Below, piece by piece: positions 52,401 to 60,342 of a stretch of DNA of 64,000 nucleotides (position 1 is its first letter; each line of letters opens with the position of its first letter). The position numbers and the translations under genes are program-made. The stretch lies in assembly GCA_009617715.1 (NCBI GenBank), contig VTFK01000356.1, positions 1 to 64,000 on the forward strand, written 5' to 3'. The notes below the pieces were generated by a model, which had not been told where the DNA came from, did not search any database, and saw only the letters and a program-made list of their open reading frames with translations. Source of the DNA: Plectrocnemia conspersa (Eukaryota > Arthropoda > Insecta > Trichoptera > Polycentropodidae).

Positions 52401-55400
52401 ATATTTAATTATCTAACAATCAGTATTTATCCTATTTATCAATTATGATTTTAGGTAAGAAAGTATTTGATCCCAGACAACAACGATCTAATTAGTCAAG
52501 AGCAAATACGCGAAATGATGGACATGCACACCCCGCAAGCGTCTCCCCCAGTCGAAACCAGCACACCCCGCGGCAGAGGCCGTGGCATGTTCAGGCCCCC
52601 CGTTTCGAGGTAATCTCATTTCTTTGACCGTGCGCTTAATCGTAAGTTTATTTTAAATACTAAAACATTTTATAGCAGAGGTGGCGTGGTGCGCGGTGCG
52701 CCCCCGACTCGAAGCCCGCTACCTACTCCGCGTGTTATGCCTGCTAAAACTAAAATTATGAGTATACTCGATCGCGCTCGCGCCGCCATGGAAGAAACCT
52801 ACGTGTACGTTGCCACTATATCTCTATGAAGAAGTTATTTTTTTTTTTACATTTAGCCGATTTTGTGTGTTTTCGTTTTTTTCTTCAAATATTCTTAGCC
52901 TGTCAATGCCTTTTGTTATTGTTTCCTTTCGCTCTTTCAGATACGACGATGAGTACAAGGGAACGTCAAGCGGGAGGCGGGGCGTCGTCGAGGAGGAGCC
53001 GTTCCACCACTCGTCACATCACTATGCTGTGACGTACGAGGAGCCACCATCACATCACCACCACGACAACTACTACGACGGCCCGCCGTCTGGCTCGAGC
53101 AACGCAGATCCATATTATGCACCGTCTTCTCGCCACCATGCACCACCAGAACACGAATACGGAGGTGATGACAGATTTTAACTATCATTAATGTGGTGAA
53201 ATTTATTGTCGTTTTTTTGTTTTTCTTTTTTTTTATGAAACTAATTTTCAAAATATCTATTATATTGTACAGTAAAACTCCATTAATTTCAGTCAGTGAT
53301 GAAGAATAAAAAAAATCTGTTGAAGTTAGCAAACACCTAATAATTCAATTATATTTAAATAGTGTTAATAATTGAAATGGACTTTAAATGTATGAAATTG
53401 CTTATTGCAAAGGTCAACTGCTGATGATTATAACTAATTGACTTTAATAATGAGAAACTCCGACAACAATTTGTGCCTGTTCTTTATACAAGGGGGACCC
53501 AAAAGTAACGAGACTCGGGCTGTGGAGGGGAGGGACATTAGGCGAACGAGTTCTGAGTAGTGGGGTATCCAGTATGAGTCAGTATGCGATGCTTCACAGT
53601 GAGAGTGCCCATTCGTGCAACCAAAACAACTTTTTCCCACGTAGCGAAAACGTGAGATGGCTGACGCTCGATACCATCGCACACTGTAAAATTTTATTTT
53701 TTGGTCTGGAAAACGGCATCCGAACCTTAATGCTTCAAACCGCTTACACGGATGATGGTTTAGAGCTTTCACGGTTTAAAAGGGGCGAAATGACGATTGA
53801 AGATGACTGACGTTGAAAAAATCGACAACCTCATCCGTGAAGATCGTCGCCTTCTACATGGAGGTATTAAAAGGTTGAGAGAGAGCATCAGGAAGAAAAA
53901 GGTGGATCTTTGGCACACAGGGGATTGGTTCTTCCGTCATGATAATGCACCGGCTCACACCACGTCTGAGGCAATTTTTGAGCAAAAACGGAATGACACC
54001 GATTATTCACTTGCCCTAATCACATTACCTGGCATTCTTTGACTTATTTTTTCCCTTAAACTCAAAAGGGACATGAAAGGAAAACGTTTTGGGACTGTGG
54101 AAGAGATAAAATAAAAATCGCTGGAGGGGTTAACATACCATTACGTGAGTTCCAGAACTGTTTTGTACAATGGAAAAAGTTTGGATAAGTGCATATTGTT
54201 CAGTGGAGAGTACTTTGAAGATGATTAAAATTTGGTTTAAAAATATTGAAAAAAATATATAAAGTCTCGCTATTTTTGGGTCCCCCTCGTTATTGTAAAA
54301 CTAACATTGTCATAAAACACTACCATTGTTTTATATCCTCTGTTACCAAAAAACGTAAACTAAACATAATATATTGATAAAATTTATTTATAACAACGAG
54401 ATACACACAAAAAATGATATAATATTTATCTTTTCCTAACCCTTTTTGGACTTTTGAATAGAAATATTTTTATTATCATGCCACAGCTTTCAAAGCACTG
54501 ACTATGACTAATATCTCTGCCCGCTATAGATTATCTGAATTATATTTGGGATAAACCCAGGGCTTTATTTTATCCCAAATATAAATGAAACTAAACCGGA
54601 AAACCAAAAAATATCGCTTTATTTCAGTTTGATATTTGTTCAAACACGTGCATTAATTAAAGTGACCCGATGTGTTAAGTTTGAATATGGGATGCTGGTG
54701 GGAGGAAAAAATGGGTTTTTATTATATTTCGTTTCAATTCATGTAGTAATGCTTATTATAAAACGGAACTAAACTGATTTAACTGATATTATTTAATTGA
54801 ACTGGAACGAAAACCAAAATGAAAAAATAACGGTTCGAAGCCCTGGATAAAACTGATTTTATAGATCCTAGAATGTGTTTTGAATAAGTTAGTTTAACGC
54901 TATCTGTTAGTCCTGGAATATTCTGCTATTTTACGTCTGCGTTAAAAGTACTACAATAATATTTAAGAAGAAAAAATCTTCGAATATCCCAGATTTTTTA
55001 TAAACTAATTACTTGCTGACTTGAAACCTGATACATCTGTGCATCCAATGTCATACAAGAAAGTAACGTTCATTGCTGAACTATTAATATCCATATTTAT
55101 GTCCTCTAAATCTTTATTTTATTTTATTTTTTAAATATAAAATTTTTGCTGTTAAATTGTACTATCTATATATTTTTAAAATTAGAAAATGATCCATATT
55201 TTATGTAACCAGCTATCAAATCCACCCTAAAATATAATTCCCTACACCCAATTCTTTATGTGTAGAACATCATGTTATGATTTTTAAATATTTGTCTATT
55301 TTGTGATAATAATGATTGTGTGTTGAGGGAATCTACGATTCGTTAACGACAATTATCGATTTAAAGTGTATTGTATGAAAAATTTTGTTTAATTTTATCT

Positions 55401-58043
55401 TTATCATTCCTGAACAAATTATTTTTAAAAACAACATTCAGAATTGTATAAAGTGTTGTCCTGTTTATTTATATCTTTATAATAAAACAGTTTGCTAAAT
55501 AATCCAAGCCACATTGACAAGTCTTTTGTCTCCTTGAAGGAAATCAGCACAGATCAGGGGTCGGTATAATATGATCCATTGCTCATGTTAATCCGGCCTG
55601 CGAGCTAGTAATAGACCTTTAACACTAGATTAACGCCACCCGTCAAATTGACGGGTTTCTGGTCCGTATTCTGATTTAATTTGTATCAGACAGTATACGA
55701 CTTTTTATTTTTGAACAATGCAAATATATTAACAATATTTTGACACCTATTTTTAATGACACCCGACAAATTGACGGGTTTATACCTCTAAAACTAGTGT
55801 TCACGGTCTCTTGTATTCCAACTGTAAGCTCAGCCGAATCTTCTAGACCAGGGTCAATAAACTACTGCCTGCCGTCTATTTTAATCCAGCCCGCAAACTA
55901 AGTTGCCATTTTCAAACTATAATGTTAAAACGAGTTGAATTGCTAGATATGACCATGTGGTGTTCTTATTGCTTCGTATTCTTCTGTGACGCTACGCAAT
56001 TATAATTCTTCAGTGGCCGTTTAACACTTTTTGCGATATTTTATTCTTAGTGGATATTCGTCAGGTCATTGTCAAAGCCAGAAAAAGGAGACTAGTTGAT
56101 TTCGAATGCCGTGTTATTAAAACAGTGGATTATAAATTATTTTTATTAAATTAGATAACAATGTATTTTGTTTATTGTGCAATGCCATTATGTCTGTACT
56201 AGAAGAATACAATATACGTCATTATTACAATACTAATAAATAAGCACACGACACAATATTCACAACTTGCAAAAATACAATTTAAAACATCAATTAATAA
56301 AAATAGGGCTGTAGCTGAAGTCAGTTCACAAGTAGCTCATTTAATAACTAATCAAAGCCATTTACCGATAGTGAATTAAATTATTGTTCAGTGAGACGTA
56401 TTGAGCACATTGTGAGTGACATCAATAGCCAAATAAATTTGAAACATTGTCTGACTACACCCAGTGGTCTCCAAATTTTTTCGAATCAATTTAATTGTGC
56501 TTTCTGGTCCAGCGAGCCTAAAATATTTCCCATCCGGCTCTTTACAAAAAAGTATACCGACCACTGGTATAGATACAAAAAAAAAAACAGTTTCTCGTTA
56601 TGTCTATTTAGCTAATTGTATATAAAAATTTAGTTATAACTAATCATTATTAAAAAATAGTTGGTTCAAATTCAGAATATTTTCACTAAAATTAATAATT
56701 AAATATCGGCACTGTTTACACTATAATCAAATAAATGTTCTCCAAGAAACAAATTATCTCAAACCTATCTAATAAATTGGTCCTAGAAAAATTTCATACA
56801 AAAAATATTGTTAATAAGTAAGTAGTTTTCTTGATATATTACCACTACAGGCTGCTGATAAATATACACACTCTTCGTATCCCACTTTTAATCAATTTAA
56901 ACGTAGCGAAACAAAGTTTCTCATCTTTTGCATACAATTTTTTAATAATAGTTGTACAAATGACGCACATTTGCGTCACCAGCTCTTAACGATAATTTTA
57001 CCAATTAACTCATAATAATGTCATCGGCATTTTAGGTATTAATTAAAATATAAATAATTTATTACATAATCTATGAAAAGTAAAATTTACTGGATTGCTG
57101 ATCTAAGGGCTAATAAATATATCACGCGATTAAATTATGAATGACAGAAATGAGAAATATACTACTGTGTTTTTAGTGTTCTGATTTTTTTTTTGTGACA
57201 TTGAATTTATTTTTATCTTTTACAAGTAGAGACTATGATTTTGCATGCTCTTGACAATAAGAAAGAGGTCAGATTTTCAAATAAGGTCATCATATATATT
57301 TTTGTACATTTATAATCATGTAGTTATAAATTTAAGGACATTTATGATTATATCTAATTTGTTTTAACTTGTGAAGTAAAAATGCTTAATTTTTTAAAAC
57401 CACTGCAATCAAACAAACAATGTATACAGTTTATATTATATATAGCATTTAAATATTATATTCTCATTCTCTGAAAAATATAGCTAGCTAGTATAAAAAT
57501 AAAATTAACCTAAACACTATTTGTTGTATTGGTTTTATTGCTTTGTAAAAATTGGCATTTTGTTTATATGTCATATTTTTATAAATTAATTGAAAAACAT
57601 TTTATCAATCATGATTATATTTTGCGTTTGGTGCATTTTTAAGCTTAAATGCAGTTAATGCATATGAAATAATTTTGAATTAAAAAATATACGTTTAGTT
57701 TGCAATTGATTAATGCATTTAAGTCATTTGTACCAAGCAGATTAAATGAATTATATTAGGCTCACTTTCATATTTTAAATTCATTTAGATTTATAAGAGT
57801 TTTGCTGTAAACGACAATATTAACAAAAAACGGCTTTATACTTCGCTCCGCCTAACGTATTTGAAAATTTTTTTTCAAGTTGATTTTAATGCAGGAAGTA
57901 CCACATCGTCTCATCACCATCACCGCTCTTATAAGGGCATGTCCAACACTCGCAGCGATTCTCACTCAGGAATACGCCGCGCCACATCGGCATCTAGGGA
58001 AGCTCGCTACAGGTCCAGTCCGTACCCTCGTCCCAATAAGTAA
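49216..58043 (+). CDS. KHDRBS/Sam68-like (quaking-related, STAR family) KH-domain RNA-binding protein, whole gene, eight coding exons
   Basis: Join 49216-49462, 49636-49760, 52064-52173, 52256-52388, 52455-52609, 52676-52804, 52941-53164 and 57895-58043; every junction is GT-AG, phases agree and the sum is 424 codons (423 aa). Seen in the translation: a Gly/Ser/Met-rich N-terminus (1-50), a QUA1-like helix (about 52-92, with [10 protein letters not shown]), a single KH domain (about 105-205) with the GXXG loop as GPKG at 133-136, a QUA2-like segment (206-228), an RG run at 244-249, a His/Tyr-rich region (about 305-375) and a Tyr/Arg-rich tail ending YPRPNK. This is the STAR order. Family members bind U/A-rich bipartite RNA sites in the nucleus and regulate splicing and mRNA processing; the Tyr-rich tail is a Src-family kinase target in Sam68. 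It resembles insect proteins named KHDRBS2-like or qkr58E-like; which ortholog it is cannot be settled by eye. The ATG at 49216 opens the conserved frame; upstream in-frame codons include only a TTG. Confidence 0.93.
49636..49760 (+). CDS. KHDRBS-like gene, coding exon 2 (end of QUA1, start of KH domain)
   Basis: The acceptor is tttgcag|AG. The first codon, G|AG, gives Glu83, followed by [10 protein letters not shown], and the exon ends with VPVREHPK at residue 124. The donor is AAG|gtaaca, phase 0. The stretch [17 protein letters not shown] is the lead-in strand of the STAR KH domain. The next exon lies 2.3 kb away, across an intron loaded with mobile-element relics. Confidence 0.9.
49845..50060. 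repeat. Foldback repeat with inverted GAGCAGCATATAA ends in KHDRBS intron 2
   Basis: GTAAAATCATATGCTGCTCT at 49910 and its complement TTTAGAGCAGCATATAATTT at 50032 form near-perfect inverted ends. The right end reads TTCACTAG followed by T. The interior (CGTAACTGTCAAATTGAA) matches 11545-11562. Confidence 0.6.
50640..51400 (-). mobile_element. Tigger/pogo-type transposase relic, minus strand
   Basis: Minus-strand fragments in order: [15 protein letters not shown] at about 51180-51135, [12 protein letters not shown] then NAYYLRESF at about 51055-50975, and [14 protein letters not shown]. These match the Tigger/jerky DDE pattern (CGNA..LKPLL, then TSLIQPMDQG..AYYLR). Segments are missing between them and stops are present. 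The plus-strand frame at 51197-51400 is a shadow. Confidence 0.65.
51638..51846 (+). mobile_element. TTAA-flanked MITE (piggyBac-like), copy 1
   Basis: TTAA then CACTAGTCAATTTGACAA at the left; CTAATG then TTAA at the right. Matches the reverse complement of 55619-55802, sharing GTTAATATATTTGCATTGTT. TTAA duplication and an ACACTAG-type terminus suggest a piggyBac-derived non-autonomous element. Confidence 0.75.
52064..52173 (+). CDS. KHDRBS-like gene, coding exon 3 (KH core, GXXG loop)
   Basis: The acceptor is ttctttcag|TTT, phase 0. Encodes [12 protein letters not shown] and continues to GRGSMKD, residues 125-160 plus two bases. It carries the KH GXXG loop (GPKG) that contacts the RNA backbone, and the helix KRLQEET. 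The donor is CAG|gtaaaa. This is the most conserved part of the family and the strongest single piece of evidence for the gene call. Confidence 0.95.
52256..52388 (+). CDS. KHDRBS-like gene, coding exon 4 (second half of KH domain)
   Basis: The acceptor is tttttag|A. The split codon AG|A gives Arg161, then [17 protein letters not shown] and [19 protein letters not shown], ending LAE at residue 205. The long variable loop followed by HLSDDLHV and the closing helix is typical of the STAR KH. The donor is GAG|gtaaat, phase 0, after an 82-bp intron. Confidence 0.94.
52455..52609 (+). CDS. KHDRBS-like gene, coding exon 5 (QUA2 and RG-rich segment)
   Basis: The acceptor is ttttag|GTA, phase 0. Encodes [20 protein letters not shown] (QUA2-like, residues 206-225), then a Pro/Thr linker and the RGRGRG run (244-249), a likely arginine-methylation target by family analogy. 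It ends GTTTCGAG|gtaatc at codon phase 2. The upstream intron is 66 bp. Confidence 0.93.
52676..52804 (+). CDS. KHDRBS-like gene, coding exon 6 (RG and basic linker; NAGNAG acceptor)
   Basis: The acceptor reads TAGCAG. Use of the first AG starts the exon at 52676 and gives Ser-Arg; use of the second starts it at 52679 and drops one Ser. Encodes [19 protein letters not shown], then [20 protein letters not shown]. The chosen donor is GT|gtacgt at 52805, the best consensus of three overlapping candidates, and it keeps phase with exon 7 (GT|A, Val). Confidence 0.88.
52941..53164 (+). CDS. KHDRBS-like gene, coding exon 7 (His/Tyr-rich low-complexity segment), with alternative read-through terminus
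   Basis: The acceptor is ctctttcag|A TAC. Encodes [19 protein letters not shown], then His-rich and Tyr-rich low complexity ending EHEYG, residues 301-374. Splicing at GGAG|gtgatg (phase 1) joins 57895 in frame. If the donor is not used, the frame runs on only to TAA at 53179-53181, ending GGDDRF, giving a 379-aa isoform. An AATAAA at 53305-53310 could serve that shorter transcript. Confidence 0.88.
53487..54296 (+). mobile_element. Degenerate mariner element with both terminal repeats, in the last KHDRBS coding intron
   Basis: Terminal repeats GGGGGACCCAAAAGTAACGA (53492) and, at the right, the complement of TCGCTATTTTTGGGTCCCCC (54267-54286), flanked by TA. The transposase remnants run in order: [18 protein letters not shown], [32 protein letters not shown] (catalytic block), [18 protein letters not shown]. 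Internal deletions bring it to about 0.8 kb, against 1.3 kb for intact elements. The open frames 53574-54042 are its debris. Confidence 0.88.
55555..55848 (+). mobile_element. hAT left-end fragment split by the TTAA MITE
   Basis: CAGGGGTCGGTATAATATGA followed by AATCCGGCCTGCGAGCTAG resembles the next element's left end (CAGGGTCAATAAACT, AATCCAGCCCGCAAACTA). The TTAA MITE interrupts it at 55619. Confidence 0.5.
55619..55802 (-). mobile_element. TTAA MITE (piggyBac-like), copy 2, nested between hAT ends
   Basis: TTAACACTAG at the left, CTAGTGTT at the right, and two internal near-palindromes containing CCCGTCAAATTGACGGG and CCGACAAATTGACGGG. Inverted relative to the copy at 51638. Confidence 0.75.
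55849..56566 (+). mobile_element. hAT element relic with GTF2IRD2/ZBED-like transposase remnants
   Basis: The left end CAGGGTCAATAAAC and the right end (complement CAGTGGTCGGTATAC) are inverted. The flanking 8-mers ttctagac and gtatagat are a degraded target duplication. Plus-strand remnants in order are [16 protein letters not shown], EYNIR-like, [20 protein letters not shown] and [15 protein letters not shown]. That is the order in hAT transposases related to GTF2IRD2/ZBED proteins. Confidence 0.7.
57895..58043 (+). CDS. KHDRBS-like gene, coding exon 8 (basic Ser/Tyr-rich C-terminus)
   Basis: The acceptor is taatgcag|GA, phase 1; the split G|GA encodes Gly375. The exon continues [14 protein letters not shown] and ends [11 protein letters not shown] before TAA at 58041. 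The run of His matches the composition of exon 7, and the Arg/Ser/Tyr tail resembles the tyrosine-rich ends of Sam68-type proteins. It lies 4.7 kb from exon 7, across a transposon-filled intron. Confidence 0.85.
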
Positions 58044-58047
58044 TTAG

Positions 58048-59967
58048 GTAAGGACAGCTTATGACGCTTTACCATCAGTTTTATTATTACATGTATTTAT
58101 TTATACATAATAAATGTGCGCACGTTTCATTTGTTTGCATAATTAAGTACTATTTTTCGTTTGTCAGATTACTTATTAAAAAAACAATCAGACTTCAAGA
58201 TGTCACCATTCGAGTCGATCTTTAGTTGCGTTCGCTTCTTACTATGTGTAAATGTATGTCTTCAATCTGTCGCTGTACATTAGATAAGTGAGCTTATTAC
58301 CGCTGATGAGGATTAAGGGAAGTTTCTGTTTTGAATGTTGTTTTTTAATTTATGCTAACCGAGTACATAGGATACCACTGTAATTTTACAACACAAAAAT
58401 ATATACATAAATTCCCAATTTAAAATATAAAAAAAAATAGTGCGTGTAGTATTTTTAAGATTCTATATAATAATCACTCACAAGGATACTCAGTAGTAAT
58501 AGAATCGTAAAATATTAAACCTATCAAAATTGTTTTTAACCACAAGTAGGATCGATTGTTAAAAATAAACTAAAGCGTGTCATCGGCATAACGAATGTTA
58601 TATATTTACATTAATATAAATAATTATAATTTGAATAACTATTCAAAACTGTAATTTTTTTCATAAATGTATAAATAATGTTTTGTAGAACTAAAAATGT
58701 TTGCATTCTTGTTTACAAGTATGCAAATATCTTAATAAAAAAAAACAGTACCAATTTTAAATTGGTATGAAAAAATAGATTATTTTGTAAAATCGTAAAA
58801 TACACATAAAAAGTCGGATATTGATCTTATATATGTATATTTGAGAACATTAAAGATTGTATTTTCATAGACATGAATTTTTGTAATAATAATGTCAAAA
58901 TTGAGATTTAATATAATTTAAATGAATTATTAGGGGGTTTTTTTATATAATAATGAATAACCGGTAAACTTTTAACATAGTATTTTCATATGTTTGTTAT
59001 ATTTTAACTCAATTTAAAAAAAATAATAATGTATAATAAAACATTAATAATACAAAAGATTAATATGTACTTTGAATAAATTTATTTTTTAAACCATCAA
59101 TATGAACGAAACCAAAAGTATCTTTTGTAACACTAAAAATGTTTCTTATATAAAATATAAGCTAAAACTTTCAAAATATATGTGAGTGTGTGTGTGTGTA
59201 TCTGACTATATTTTTCTTTCTATAATAAATTTAATTCTGAAACTAAACAATATTTTTTTATTAAACGCTAAATTACCCTAAATTTTTATGAATAAATAAT
59301 ATACGTTAAATAAAAATTATATCTAAAAATATAATAGACTAAAAAACTACGTGACAAATTGAGTATCCTTAAAAATAATTAATCTAATATTAGGTGTAAA
59401 GATACGTAAGTATTGTCCGGTGAAATAAAAAATTTGTAATTGATAAATATTTATAACTAATAAAATAAACATAAGTTTTCCTGTGGTATTTTTGTGCTGG
59501 TCGTTTTTGACTGATGTTTCGGCAGATATATTCCCGCCATGATGAAGATTCATCATTGAAGCTAAATCGGAGTTCAGCTCCAATTATGAAGAGAGTCTCT
59601 TCAAAACGTCAACTACTTATTAAAAAGTAAGATCGCGACGGAATCTGATGTCAATAATAATAATATATATACTAAAAACAAAATTGAGTGACTTAGGTAC
59701 ATCAAATGTCTGACTTGCATATCTATTTTCTCAAACGAAAACATCCTATGTACCACTAAATAATTTTTCTTGGAAAAAAATTACCCGTTATGTTGAATTT
59801 CCAAGAACATTTTAACTTCAATACACTGTCCATTTACACTTCACATTGACCTTATTCAATTTTATAAAAAACTGATTTATACAGTGATTAATAATTGGTT
59901 CAAGTGGTAAATTTGTTAAATTTATAGTTTTAAAAATTGTTTATATTATTTAATTTTAGAATTTCAG
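58048..59967 (+). other. Probable 3' UTR intron of the KHDRBS-like gene
   Basis: Starts gtaagg and ends aatttcag. AT-rich, with a (GT)n microsatellite at about 59181-59200. Several AATAAA sites occur inside, so shorter 3' ends may also be used. Confidence 0.45.
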
Positions 59968-60060
59968 ATGCACCAGCAGCAGAGACAAGACTGAGAGACA
60001 CATTGTATAAATTATTTATTACAAATTTTATACCATTATAATTTAAAATTATAAATAAAA
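59968..60060 (+). other. Probable spliced 3' UTR exon and poly(A) signal of the KHDRBS-like gene
   Basis: Four bases after the stop codon is a strong donor (TTAG|gtaagg at 58048). A matching acceptor, aatttcag, sits at 59967, and AATAAA lies at 60054-60059. The inferred 3' UTR is therefore split by a 1.9-kb intron. The intron lies so close to the stop that an exon-junction complex there would not be expected to trigger decay. No long ORF occurs in this exon. Confidence 0.5.
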
Positions 60061-60231
60061 AAGAATTATATTAAAAATTTGTTTTATTTAAACTGCATAA
60101 TAAATAATATTCCATAAGTTATATACACTGATTAGCATAATAATAAGCGATTGAAAAACAATGATGGCCGCTGTTATATTTTGTTGAATGCATAGTATAA
60201 TAAAAAAATAATAGTTAAGTCAGAAAAATAG

Positions 60232-60342
60232 CTAGTCCGTCGGATTCTGTATTACCATTAGAATGAATTCTCTATCGGGAGCAACGAGTATCTCGTGCTT
60301 CTTACTTCTGACTCTGAGGAATGTAAGATCATTTGTGGGATC
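60232..60342 (-). CDS. robl: roadblock coding exon 4 and stop
   Basis: The acceptor is gtttttag|GAT. Encodes [18 protein letters not shown], then [18 protein letters not shown] and TAG at 60232-60234. A minus-strand AATAAA (plus-strand TTTATT at 60083-60088) lies about 145 nt beyond the stop, setting the likely 3' end near 60060-60075. Confidence 0.95.
   Translation of the reverse strand, partial: DPTNDLTFLRVRSKKHEILVAPDREFILMVIQNPTD

Larger units (their letters stand above)
54297..57894. other. Remainder of the 4.7-kb last coding intron
   Basis: Outside the hAT, MITE and mariner copies this is AT-rich. 54540-54850 contains short near-palindromic pairs (GGGATAAA..TTTATCCC) suggesting another small foldback. 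No coding exon recognised. Confidence 0.35.

Noticed and set aside
52810..52940. Upstream extension of KHDRBS exon 7
   Set aside because: The frame is open through intron 6, but a donor at 52805 and an acceptor at 52940 remove it, and the Phe/Ser-rich translation is intron-like.
53574..54042. Host genes encoding 78- and 81-residue proteins
   Set aside because: Both frames fall within mariner terminal repeats and carry transposase motifs.
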